In this document: positions 1 through 11,523 of the stretch, in pieces
Layout of the letters: each line of letters opens with the position of its first letter
How positions within the stretch are numbered: position 1 is the first letter of the stretch
Assembly (NCBI GenBank): GCA_021234155.1
Contig: JAJEKV010000057.1
Span: 5,239,821 to 5,303,820, forward strand
DNA: 64,000 nt
Direction of reading: 5' to 3'
DNA from: Isoetes taiwanensis
Lineage: Eukaryota > Streptophyta > Lycopodiopsida > Isoetales > Isoetaceae
Position numbers and translations under genes: made by a program
The notes under the pieces: generated by a model
The model's database searches: none
Told to the model about the DNA's origin: nothing
The model's input: the letters and a program-made list of their open reading frames with translations, nothing else

Positions 1-39
1 ATAGAAGAATGAAAGAAATGGAAGAATAAAATGAAGGAA

Positions 40-164
40 GAGTGGAAGAAGAAGAAGAAGAAGAAGAAGAAGAAGAAGAAGAAGAAGAAGAAGAAGAAGA
101 AGAAGAAGAAGAAGAAGAAGAAGAAGAAGAAGAAGAAGAATAAGAAGAAGAAGAAGAAGAAGAA
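40..164. repeat. GAA microsatellite
   Basis: An almost pure run of GAA trinucleotides, interrupted once by a TAA. It borders the first copy of the 2.9 kb duplicated segment on its left side. A second, shorter GAA run sits at the same place before the second copy (about 3530-3590). Confidence 0.97.
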
Positions 165-3051
165 GTTGAAATTCTTAATGGCCTACTTGGTGATTATTTG
201 GTGAATATTAAATGGCTAATTCATTTGGTATCCAATGGTGTAATACAACTGTTGGGATTTATTATATATGTTCATATGGGTTTAAATGTGGAGATACCAT
301 GTAATGGTGGAGATAACATGGAAAGATGTTTGATGGTGTAGATAACTATTTTGGTACAAGTTTGCCAAAAGTGCATTGATCTTAAAGAAAAAAATGGTAC
401 GAAACACATTGGTCTTATGCAACACATTGTAACCTTTAAAATATGATGGTAATTGGTGCCATTGAAACACGAAAATGTGCTATACCTAAACCATTTGATG
501 CTATGCTTTTATAACGTGAGCACAATATGATTTAGACTATGGGCTTGGAAATCGATTACAAGGCACAATTAAAACAGGTGCACTTGATTGAACATCTATC
601 TAGAATGGGCATTTGATTGAACATCTATCTAGAATGCCACCATTGGCAACATAGCTATGATGCATGTAATTTTTATATCTGAATGTTTAGACATGGCATG
701 CATGCCAAGGGTTGCTTTTGAAAGAAGGCTTTGCATGCATGCACCTACTTTTACATTAGACATTCTTTATCTTTATTATTGTGTGGAAAAGACAAAGGCA
801 TTGGCAAAAAGCACAACCGTGCTCTACATGCAAAAATTTTTAAGGAAACATAAGGCATGGAGGACTATGCAAGTACGTATACATTTTTTTCTCTTACGTA
901 AATGTTAAGTGTATGATGGGTTGAGGCAAAATTTGCTTTTGTGGGGTTTTTTTTGGCTACATAGCCTTGGCTATAAAACCTTAAAATTGCATTTGAATGT
1001 CACCTTTTGAAATCGATTTAGGGCATATCCATATTATTGGTTAGGGCAAAAATTGTTTTCACGGCTGCAAGCGGCCACTTTGGTCGTTTCAAATGTGGAT
1101 GAACAGAGCTTTCCAGTTGATCGTGGCAACCAAAAATACAGTCCGGATCTGCTTGTTGTAACTGGAATTCCACTGGTGGTTCCTATCTTGTGAAAAAAAG
1201 TCTATTACATATGCCTGAATGCAGATTTGGTTTCGATACAGGTTCCTGCTTTTACATCACGAATTTTTGTGGTGCATACTTTAAGATTCTTGGTTGTTGC
1301 ATCCAACAAACAATGGCACTTTATTTCAACAGGATGCCAGGATGGTAATATGCTGCGCCAATATGGTATATGGCAATATCCGTGTATGTTTTTCTGCCAA
1401 AATTGTGATGCAAAACGACCTGAGCATAAATCAGGATGCTGTTATGAGGAATACTAATGCTTGGAGTTGGCACTGGCATGTTATATTTTGTCTCAAGCAG
1501 CAGTGCATATCTGAAACAAAGGTATGATTTGTGCCCAAATTATAATGATATACTTGATTCTATTAGCAGACCCCTTTGCCTCAAATAACATCGATGCTAT
1601 CTTGATGCTTTGGCCCCTGGATAACAGATGTATAATACAAATAGATAGGCCTAATACATATGGCTTTATGCCATAACAGGGTTTCTGCTGCAGCTATTCA
1701 AATTCGAAAATGCTTCCCTTAGCTGTGACGAACAGATATTTCTGAGGCTGCTCAGTGTAATGTGGATGCTCATACGGCAAGAAATACAATTGTGGAGCGC
1801 ATATATTCAGGTTTTTATGCATAAAATATTTCTTGTCACATGATGTATAGAAATGTAATGCCGTAAAAAGAGCATGATCCCAATAGTTCTACAGATTTCT
1901 ATGCTATTCCTTTTTAGGGATAAATTGTTTACTATATTTTACTTGCTCTAACATGAAGACCTTGATCATAAATGTCGGTCTAAATGGCATGGTTGAAGCG
2001 TGATGTTTAAGCAACTCTGGCTACATGGGTTTGCTTGAACGAAATAAATGGGCTGAGTTTTTCTAGCTGCTTGAAGCATGCAACCGGCTTGTTAACATGG
2101 TTGCCTGAGATAGGCATCTTTGTGGTGTAAGTCTTATGCGGGGATAATGATTCACTAGTTTGTGTTATCGATTAATTTCTGAGGGCTGTATATGTGCTAG
2201 GATGCTTGTAGCATGTCTAGGCATCAATCATTTAAAGCACCCACTGAGTTATTCTTACATGCTTGGATGCTTGTAGCATGTCTAGCATATTATGTCTAAA
2301 GCAACAAGGTTTGTTGTTGTAGTTTAAAATGATAAAAATGTTAGGATATGCTATGAAATTGACTATGGTTATCAAGGTTGCCAGCCAGATTTGGGACTAA
2401 GAAATTAGTTCTCGTCTAATGGTAATGCTTGAGACCAACTGGGAAATTTAAAATATCGTATTCCAGTTTCCTTTTCTTGTTAAATGTCACCTCAGGGCAA
2501 AAGGATACAATTGGTGATCAGTGATAAACTGAGAGACCCAATGTACCTTTTGGCCCTTGCACATTTACCATTATCATGCTAATTGTGTATTGATTGGCTG
2601 CAGGTACGGGTTCTCTCCTCTAATTGTCTCCATTTTGCTGTTAGAGTTGGCGTTAACGCGGAAGAGGATGGAATATGCTACATCAAGATTCAAAGTTTAT
2701 TTTACACTTCATACTTTCAAATTCAAAACTTCATAGTTGTAAGATTTAAGTTAAAATTTAAGTTTATTGTTGTAAGATTGATTACCTTATACTTTCAAAT
2801 TCAAAAACGTTATGTATAAATTGGATATGCTAATATGGAAATGATGATATGAATTATTTTACTCAAGATTTTTATTTTTGGATATTTTTCAATATAGTAA
2901 ATTATATGGGCTAAGGTTTGTAGAGTACCTGATGTGGCCTGGCCTAAAAAACCAGGGTGGATATTGGGATAAGTGATCTTGCCTTGAACAAGGTTCTTTT
3001 AATGTAATTGTTTGCATAATTGTGACTGTAGTCTTGGCAAGAACATGTACG
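165..3051 (+). repeat. Large direct repeat, copy 1
   Basis: This segment recurs at 3618-6504 with a constant offset of 3453 bases at both ends, so it is a direct duplication. The copies are nearly identical; the differences are short indels or substitutions concentrated near CAG, CTG and CGG. I recognise no gene in it. Short ORFs recur in both copies but look like chance AT-rich frames. It is non-coding or very degraded sequence as far as I can see. Confidence 0.93.
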
Positions 3052-3450
3052 AAGAAGAAATCGTGACTTCCACTTGCTGGAGATATCTGGCAAACGCATC
3101 ACTTCTACAAACCAGGTTAGTTTGAATATTATTGCTTTTGGACAGTAAAATAGGTTCTGCTACCATATGTTATGGTAAATGGCCCATAGCCTATTATGAT
3201 ATAGTGTTTTATACTATATCAGGCTGTCCATGGTACTTAAGGCCCACTGTGCCTTATGTACTTCAAGATTTTAAAATCCTGACATTTTGTTGGGTCTTGA
3301 ACTAGTCCATTGTACTAGTTCTTGAATTATCTGCTATTGCGGATATAGTATTTGGTCCAATGCACCTTATACTAATAAGATAAAGATGACATTATACTTT
3401 GATGCTGATTGAGAGATTCTTTGAATCTGTTTTTCTTCTGGTGTAAGGAA

Positions 3451-3509
3451 GTAGGACCCCTCTTTTTATAGGGGGGGTCCTGCTTTCCTTATAAAAAGAG
3501 GAGTCCTAC
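3451..3509. repeat. Inverted repeat (hairpin) between the duplicated segments
   Basis: A 20-base arm starting GTAGGACCCC at 3451-3470 is matched by its reverse complement at 3490-3509 with one mismatch and a loop of about 19 bases. It lies in the spacer between the two large repeat copies, just left of the second GAA run. It could be a tiny fold-back element or a rearrangement point. It also resembles a terminator hairpin, but nothing suggests that use in a plant. Confidence 0.8.
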
Positions 3510-3529
3510 ATCCCGAGGGAGGGATTGTG

Positions 3530-3592
3530 GGAGAAGAAGAAGAAGAAGAAGAAGAAGAAGAAGAAGAAGAAGAAGAAGAAGAAGAAGAAGAG
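3530..3592. repeat. GAA microsatellite
   Basis: A second GAA trinucleotide run, immediately before copy 2 of the large direct repeat. It mirrors the GAA run before copy 1, so the microsatellite is part of the duplicated unit or of the mechanism that duplicated it. Confidence 0.95.
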
Positions 3593-3617
3593 AATATTCT
3601 TTTCGAATCTTCCATTA

Positions 3618-6504
3618 GTTGAAATTCTTAATGGCCTACTTGGTGATTATTTGGTGAATATTAAATGGCTAATTCATTTGGTATCCAATGGTGTAATACA
3701 ACTGTTGGGATTTATTATATATGTTCATATGGGTTTAAATGTGGAGATACCATGTAATGGTGGAGATAACATGGAAAGATGTTTGATGGTGTAGATAACT
3801 ATTTTGGTACAAGTTTGCCAAAAGTGCATTGATCTTAAAGAAAAAAATGGTACGAAACACATTGGTCTTATGCAACACATTGTAACCTTTAAAATATGAT
3901 GGTAATTGGTGCCATTGAAACACGAAAATGTGCTAGACCTAAACCATTTGATGCTATGCTTTTATAACGTGAGCACAATATGATTTAGACTATGGGCTTG
4001 GAAATCGATTACAAGGCACAATTAAAACAGGTGCACTTGATTGAACATCTATCTAGAATGGGCATTTGATTGAACATCTATCTAGAATGCCACCATTGGC
4101 AACATAGCTATGATGCATGTAATTTTTATATCTGAATGTTTAGACATGGCATGCATGCCAAGGGTTGCTTTTGAAAGAAGGCTTTGCATGCATGCACCTA
4201 CTTTTACATTAGACATTCTTTATCTTTATTATTGTGTGGAAAAGACAAAGGCATTGGCAAAAAGCACAACCGTGCTCTACATGCAAAAATTTTTAAGGAA
4301 ACATAAGGCATGGAGGACTATGCAAGTACGTATACATTTTTTTCTCTTACGTAAATGTTAAGTGTATGATGGGTTGAGGCAAAATTTGCTTTTGTGGGGT
4401 TTTTTTGGCTACATAGCCTTGGCTATAAAACCTTAAAATTGCATTTGAATGTCACCTTTTGAAATCGATTTAGGGCATATCCATATTATTGGTTAGGGCA
4501 AAAATTGTTTTCATTTACCGCATAGCGGCCACTTTGGTCGTTTCAAATGTGGATGAACGAGCTTTCAGGTTGATCGTGGCAACCAAAAATACTGATCCGG
4601 ATCACGCTTGTTGTAACTGGAATTCCAGCTGGTGGTTCCTATATTGTGAAAAAAAAAGTCTATTACATATGCCTGAATGCAGATTTGGTTTCGATACAGG
4701 TTCCTGCTTTTACATCACGAATTTTTGTGGTGCATACTTTAAGATTCTTGATTGTTGCATCCAACAAACAATGGCACTTTATTTCAACAGGATGCAGGAT
4801 GGTAATATGCTGCGCCAATATGGTATATGGCAATATCCGTGTATGTTTTTCTGCCAAAATTGTGATGCAAAACGACCTGAGCATAAATCGGGATCTTTGT
4901 TATGAGGAATACTAATGCTTGAGTTGGTTAGCGGCATGTTATATTTTGTCTCAAGCAGCAGTGCATATCTGAAACAAAGGTATGATTTGTGCCCAAATTA
5001 TAATGATATACTTGATTCTATTAGCAGACCCCTTTGCCTCAAATAACATCGATGCTATCTTGATGCTTTGGCCCCTGGATAACAGATGTATAATACAAAT
5101 AGATAGGCCTAATACATATGGCTTTATGCCATAACAGGGTTTCTGCTGCAGCTATTCAAATTCGAAAATGCTTCCCTTAGCTGTGACGAACAGATATTTC
5201 TAAGGCTGCTCAGTGTAATGTGGATGCTCATACGGCAAGAAATACAATTGTGGAGCGCATATATTCAGGTTTTTATGCATAAAATATTTCTTGTCACATG
5301 ATGTATAGAAATGTAATGCCGTAAAAAGAGCATGATCCCAATAGTTCTACAGATTTCTATGCTATTCCTTTTTAGGGATAAATTGTTTACTATATTTTAC
5401 TTGCTCTAACATGAAGACCTTGATCATAAATGTCTGGTCTAAATGGCATGGTTCAGAACTGTGATGTTTAAGCAACTACGGCTACATGGGTTTGCTTGAA
5501 CGAAATAAATGGGCTGAGTTTTTCTAGCTGCGAGAAGCATGCAAGCGGCTTGTTAACATGGTTGCCTGGATAGGCATCTTTGTGGTGTAAGTCTTATGCG
5601 GGATAATGATTCACTAGTTTGTGTTATCGATTAATTTCTACAGGCTTTGTATGTGCTAGGATGCTTGTAGCATGTCTAGGCATCAATCATTTAAAGCACC
5701 CACTGAGTTATTCTTACATGCTTGGATGCTTGTAGCATGTCTAGCATATTATGTCTAAAGCAACAAGGTTTGTTGTTGTAGAATGATAAAAATGTTAGGA
5801 TATGCTATGAAATTGACTATGGTTATCAAGGTTGCCAGCCAGATTTGGGACTAAGAAATTAGTTCTCGTCTAATGGTAATGCTTGAGACCAACTGGGAAA
5901 TTTAAAATATCGTATTCCAGTTTCCTTTTCTTGTTAAATGTCACCTCAGGGCAAAAGGATACAATTGGTGATCAGTGATAAACTGAGAGACCCAATGTAC
6001 CTTTTGGCCCTTGCACATTTACCATTATCATGCTAATTGTGTATTGATTGGCTGCAGTGCGGGTTCTCTCCTCTAATTGTCTCCATTTTCTTTGTTAGAG
6101 TTGGCGTTAACAGCGGAAGAGGATGGAATATGCTACATCAAGATTCAAAGTTTATTTTACACTTCATACTTTCAAATTCAAAACTTCATAGTTGTAAGAT
6201 TTAAGTTAAAATTTAAGTTTATTGTTGTAAGATTGATTACCTTATACTTTCAAATTCAAAAACGTTATGTATAAATTGGATATGCTAATATGGAAATGAT
6301 GATATGAATTATTTTACTCAAGATTTTTATTTTTGGATATTTTTCAATATAGTAAATTATATGGGCTAAGGTTTGTAGAGTACGATGTGGCTGGCCTAAA
6401 AACCGGGGTGGATATTGGGATAAGTGATCTTGCCTTGAACAAGGTTCTTTTAATGTAATTGTTTGCATAATTGTGGATTTGTAGTCTTGGCAAGAACATG
6501 TACG
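3618..6504 (+). repeat. Large direct repeat, copy 2
   Basis: Second copy of the segment at 165-3051. The left junction is a GAA run and the right junction passes straight into a GGA run at 6504-6561. Purine-rich microsatellites therefore bracket both copies, which is consistent with unequal exchange or slippage at these tracts. No gene is recognised. Confidence 0.93.
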
Positions 6505-6562
6505 AGAGGAGGAGGAGGAGGAGGAGGAGGAGGAGGAGGAGGGAGGAGGAGGAGGAGGAGGG
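6504..6562. repeat. GGA microsatellite
   Basis: A run of GGA/GGAGGA units directly abutting the right end of large repeat copy 2. At the corresponding place, copy 1 has a short GAAGAAGAA instead. Confidence 0.95.
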
Positions 6563-6723
6563 GAGAGATAGAAAAAAGAAAATTGAAATCTACCCTAAAC
6601 CATTCAATCCAGAAACCCATTCAATCCAAAAACCATGATCTACTAACCTTAAGAAGAGTGTTTGCAAGTCGATCAAGGTCGTAGCACCGAAGATCGCCCA
6701 AAAAAGTCAATGGAAGGAAATGC

Positions 6724-7791
6724 CTAGGAACGGTCTCGGAAAAGCCGGTACCCGCAGGTATAAAACGCATGGGGGCCGCTTGTAGCGGCGTGGTCTATCT
6801 TGATGTAATTTGGTACATTTCCCTTATGTACTCGTAGGTGGCGATGTCGAACATAGTCTCGCCGGCGTAAGAGTGCTGCTCTCCTACTTCCCTTGGGATT
6901 TCTTGATAAGAGTAATTGATGAAGTCGCTCTGCTGCTCTTGCAATCAAACCTAAGAGCTCGTCGATCCTGAGCCCCTCTTCTTGGCAGTATGGGAGGTTG
7001 AGGATGTCATTTGCCAAAATGTACTCCTCCCCTTCGATTACTATCGGCGATAGAGCTGTGATGCCGATTGGTGGTTCGTTGGCCCGCCTAAAGTCGTCGT
7101 CGTGCCTTGCTATCTGCCTCTCCATTCTTGTTGCCTCCTTGCTCTCCCAATCTGGGTTTTCTTCCCCTAGTTTCTCATAATCCTGCTCGATCTGTAATGC
7201 TCCTAATGCCGTGCATTGGTGCTCGTATTCTGAGGATTCGATCTCATGGATCTGGCTCTGATCTATCCTTGTGTTGAGAGGTGCCAGGTCCAAGAGTTGG
7301 ATCGAAGGCTCCCCCACCCTGTTGACTGCCCTATACTGCATGAATAGAGAGAGAGACGCGTGCACTGAAACATATCTATGTCTATGAGCCTTACAACTCA
7401 TGTAATCAGGCATGTCCTTCATCATGTCCCACAGCTGCCTCTTGACTCTAGATCCCTCGCCTATGGCTTGGCTCAGGGACTCCAAGGATACCCACTTCCC
7501 TCCGCTTGGGGAAAGACTGACTTTCCAGGGTAAGATTTGTTGGTCATACTGGCAAACTGTGTCAGTATAGTAAGGGGTTCTAGTCAGGGTTGCATGGAGG
7601 TCGAAGAGGTGGTCAAACACATAGAAGGCCTCTTCAGCAGGGAAATCATGGATGTGGTTGGCACTGTCGTACCATTGAACAAAGTTCGTGGGCGCCGTTG
7701 AGCAGAGATAGATGTAGAAAATGGCTTGGAAGAGTTGACAAAGGGCTAGAAAATCGCCTAAGAGGGTGAGAGCAAGTTTGGTGAAGAGCAA
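6724..7791 (-). CDS. Unknown ORF, related to the ORF at 48.3 kb
   Basis: A 355-codon open frame. I do not recognise a named family. The track start is a TTG, and the first in-frame ATG lies about 120 codons in, so an upstream exon or a lost start is likely. A TATA-like TATATAAGG lies just upstream at about 7811-7820 on the minus strand. By eye the protein aligns with the ORF at 48298-49372: an N-terminal FVQWYD/FHQWYQ motif, and a block reading GITALSPIVIEGEEYILAND here versus GLDGRPMILFNNQEYRLLDD there. The other copy lies inside the LTR element that also carries an H3-like gene, so this may be a stranded piece of the same family. No catalytic motif or membrane segment is evident apart from a hydrophobic N-terminus. 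The frame is real coding by length and composition; the function is unknown. Confidence 0.6.
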   Translation of the reverse strand: MLFTKLALTLLGDFLALCQLFQAIFYIYLCSTAPTNFVQWYDSANHIHDFPAEEAFYVFDHLFDLHATLTRTPYYTDTVCQYDQQILPWKVSLSPSGGKWVSLESLSQAIGEGSRVKRQLWDMMKDMPDYMSCKAHRHRYVSVHASLSLFMQYRAVNRVGEPSIQLLDLAPLNTRIDQSQIHEIESSEYEHQCTALGALQIEQDYEKLGEENPDWESKEATRMERQIARHDDDFRRANEPPIGITALSPIVIEGEEYILANDILNLPYCQEEGLRIDELLGLIARAAERLHQLLLSRNPKGSRRAALLRRRDYVRHRHLRVHKGNVPNYIKIDHAATSGPHAFYTCGYRLFRDRS

Positions 7792-7989
7792 ATGGCAAAT
7801 GAGGCCTCCTTATATAGACTAAGGCTGCCTAGGTTTCCATGCACAAGGGTTCTTGATCGAACAGACCTTTGTTCTAAGGCTATGGATCTCCAAATGAGAT
7901 AACATAAAATGCAAATCTAAGCAAAACAAGCCAAGAAAGACTATATGGCAGTTTGTTGGGTCAAATTTGGGCAATTCATGGTCAAACTT

Positions 7990-8461
7990 GGTCGACTCGG
8001 GTGAAAGGGGTATGCTCGTGAACGCAGAGGGCTTTGGCGCAGAGTGACCGGAGTGGGCTGATTTCTAAAAAAACTGAACATTTCTAAGGGTTATAAGATA
8101 CTAAAATGCCTCTATGGATCAATTCTAGACCAACTAGCAACTTATTTCATGCTAAATAGACGTCTAAAAGTGCAAATATGGGTGACTCGGGTCACTTCCC
8201 ACGAAAGGGATCTGCGTCGCAAACGCAGAGGGCTTGGGCGCGGAGTGACCGGAGTGGCCTGATCTTGTCTACTTTTTGATATCTTTAGCAAGAATTAAGT
8301 ACTACACTGCATTCCTAGACAAATTCTAAGCATTCTAACATCTTTTCGTACAAAATCTGGATCAATTTTACCCCAAATCAAGTGACTCGGGTCACTTCGC
8401 GCGAAAGGGGTCTGCGTCGCGAACGCAGAGGGCTTTGGCGCGGAGTGACCGGAGTGGGTTG
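7990..8461 (+). repeat. Three spaced copies of a GC-rich nested hairpin
   Basis: Copies at about 7990-8061, 8181-8262 and 8379-8461, about 190-200 bases apart in AT-rich DNA. The third copy folds best. GGTCACT pairs with AGTGACC at the outer ends, GCGC/AAAG pairs with CTTT/GCGC inside, and CTGCGT-ACGCAG forms the apical stem around CGCGA. The first copy is the most degraded. They sit upstream of the minus-strand ORF at 6724-7791. They could be regulatory repeats or remains of a tandem terminal repeat. Confidence 0.8.
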
Positions 8462-8469
8462 ACTTCGAG

Positions 8470-11370
8470 CCAAATTTTTTATTTTTAGGTCAAAATTTCT
8501 TCTACTTTAGCAATTAAAAAGCATTCTAAGTACAATGGAAAAGGTTCTACAGCAATTCAATTTATACAAGAACACTTTTATGCCTATAAGAAATTAATTT
8601 ACAGGGAAAAGATACTTTTATAGATATAAGGTTGGAATATACAAAGATATGATATCTGACTTATATATATTCTTATAGATGGCTGCCTGACCGCTGATAA
8701 TTGGGGCCATCTGAGCCTTTTAAATTGCGACGTGGCACAATGGACGGCTGTTACTGTCGTGGCAATTTGCACGATGGTCGCGAGTGTTCAGTTCCCCTTT
8801 AGGGTGCCTAACACCATAGCCGGGCGACCTCTTGCGAAATGCGATGGGTCATGCCGGAATAGGCAGAGAGGAGGTCTGCACTTAAATCCGATGCACAAGC
8901 TCTTCCAATACACCACCCATCAGTCCGGCTTGGCCCCGAAATCCGTCGTCTTTTGCTCAAATTCTATTATTTTCTTCTCTGTCACTGCATTCATTTGTCA
9001 GCTCTATTGGGCGATTCAGAGCATGCACAAAGAGCATGTATAGTTTTTGCATTTATCAACTCCTTCACCTCATCTAATGAAGCTGCCGGCAAATGGGAAG
9101 AGCAGACCTGGAGAAAAGAAACCCATTAAAAATTTCTGGGTAATAGAGAGCTGCTATAGCAAATGGGTACTCCATTGCCCGGTAGATTAAGGCCACAGCT
9201 ATCCGGAACCTTCACCAATCATGGAATTTTTTTGTGGGCTTTTGATCTGGGTAGGTTTCCATTTGATTCATGAGCTCAAGATTTTGAGGTTGTGGAAATT
9301 TCTCCGGTGGGTTGCTTCTATGGTGGGCTTTTCCTTTCTTGGAAGTAGACAATAGCCGTAGCTACTAGAGATTTGGTATTGAGGCAGGTAGAGGCAGAAC
9401 CTATATGTAATCTGTCGTGCGATTGCAAGGGCATCTGTATGAAGTCGTTTCAATTTAGATATGCAGGCATTCTTGAGATCGTTGTTTTACCTCGGTTGTT
9501 GGCAATGCGGCATCAGTTGTGGTTGGTACAGAGCTTTTGTGGATTGAAAGCTTTTCATTGGCAGATTTGTTGCCTTTAGCTTTGAAAATACAAAGTGTCT
9601 AATTAATCTTTCTGAATATCTGGATATAACTCAGGTCAGCTATGAGCTCTGCAGATACAAAATGTCTAGTTATTTTTCCAGCTTGAAGCATTGCCTGTTG
9701 ATATATCTGCTATAAAGAAAAGCCTGCAAGGAATGAAGGTTTGAATTTGATCTTAACATTCCGGAGGATGTACCAATTATTTGCTACTCTTTTCATGTCT
9801 GCAGCACTTCTGGCTGGCTGTCTTAATGGACTTCTTCATGGCAGCTATTGTGTTCACAATGTTAAAACTAACTGGTAAGGCTCACATCTGAATGTTGATT
9901 TTCGTCTTTTAACACATGTCAACAAGGGAAGGTGCAATTTGGTGACCAATTGGCAAACAACAAATGTTGGATGTGTTGTTGATTTGTATGAATTCATCTT
10001 TTGCCCATAAAAGAAAACAAGAAGCCAGGAATGTTCCTATCAGAGTATGCTGCTCTCTATCTGAAGCCCTGATGTAGTGTCCCATGCCGAATTATGACCG
10101 GATGAGCAGATTATTATGTCCCCTCTTCACAAATAAGAAATCTATAACTTGGTAGCATCTGGCCGATTTTACAGGTTAGCTCTTGCCATAGAGAAGTTGA
10201 TTTTTTAGATTTCCCTTTTTGAAGTTTTCTAGTGCATGTTGCAGAGGCAATGAACTTAAAAAGCATACCATGAATAGAAATATTATAAATGTTGTACAGC
10301 CAAATTTGTTGTCTATGCTTCTTACTTCAACGATACTTGGATCCTACTTGGGATATTATTGGTATGCAGCTAATGACCTTCTAGCAGCTGCCATAGATGC
10401 ATGCATTTTTTGACATTGAATACTTATAAATGAAAAAATGTCCAGCTTGTGAGATCTAGATTTTGTGAAGTGCATTGAAAATACTCTTCCTTATGCATTT
10501 GCAACTGATACAGAGGCAATTGCAACAATTTGGAGGGAGTTGCAACAATTTGTTGTATGCATTCAATATGCGAATGGAGGTGTTGGAGTTGTAAGCGCCA
10601 ATCAAGCACCAATCTCCTCGCTTGCAAGTATGAACTTTAACATTTTATTGGCACTTTTGCATTATGTTTCCCGTAGGTCCAGAATGTTTTGCTCACAATG
10701 GATGCAGGTGACATCAATCATTCTGGATTGTCCTTGCCGGAGTGAGAGGATTTAAGCACGAACTATGTATTGATTTTAAAGTCTTTGAGTGGGCAACCAT
10801 GGTATTTCAATGTGAAAAGAGTCAGAGAATGTAAGCAAAGCAGGTCTGTGTTATTTCTGTTCCCGCCATTCTCATCATTGTAACGCCTGTCTTTGAGCTT
10901 CAAATTTTGCTGCTTACATTCTTGGCAATATGTAAATATTCAATCTGTGTACCTAGTTAAAGCTCTCCGTTTACCTAGCTAAAACTCTATTTCTTCCATT
11001 ATTTTTACTTTTGAGAAAAATGAAACTCTCTGTAGCATTTCTCAAATGGACCTGTACATTTGTACATGCCCAAGGATTTAAACAGAAATTATGTTTGGGC
11101 TTCAAACTAAAAGCAAGAGACTGTGTTGAAATTTCAAAACAGGACATTCCCCTGCTTTGTGGTCAAAGTGGTCCGTGCGTAATATTGGTGAGCTTTATTT
11201 TTACCATATCCTTTTCCACATTGAAACGGTCAGTCGATAATTGCAAGCAGTACAATCAATTCCAGCGTAATATTGGGTCTTAAAGAGCTTCAGGTTAATC
11301 AAACAGCCAGAACTATGTAGTATATTGTGATGTCATCAGCTTTTGCATAACCCATCTCTGGTTTTGTCTT
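8470..11370. other. No recognised gene (possible 5' region of the HSP90 fragment)
   Basis: I find no supported coding region here. Short open frames at 8732-9043 and 10219-10755 have no recognisable motifs. The stretch may include the promoter and a 5'-UTR exon of the HSP90 exon at 11375, because that exon begins right after a good 3' splice site (TTGTCTTGCAG). I cannot place an upstream exon with confidence. Confidence 0.5.
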
Positions 11371-11374
11371 GCAG

Positions 11375-11523
11375 ACATGGCTTCTGAAGTGAATATGGGC
11401 ACCGGTGATGTCGAAACTTTCGCCTTCCAGGCTGAGATTAACCAGTTGCTCAGTTTGATCATCAATACTTTCTATAGCAACAAGGAAATCTTTCTTCGGG
11501 AGCCTATCAGCAATGCTTCTGAG
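11375..11523 (+). pseudogene. HSP90 first coding exon, orphan
   Basis: The exon follows a 3' splice site (GCAG at 11371-11374), starts with ATG at 11377 and ends with GAG|GTAAGT at 11523. It encodes 49 residues matching the N-terminus of cytosolic HSP90, with the hallmark segment [16 protein letters not shown] followed by [14 protein letters not shown]. This is the start of the ATP-binding (GHKL) domain. The usual RELISNASDAL reads REPISNASE here, a leucine-to-proline change in a very conserved helix. None of the following HSP90 exons appears in the remaining 52 kb on this strand. It is either a captured or truncated fragment, or a gene with an extremely long or disrupted intron; a fragment is the better reading. 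Confidence 0.85.

Noticed and set aside
3525-3794. Poly-lysine open frame
   Set aside because: It is a translation of the GAA/AAG microsatellite with no downstream domain.
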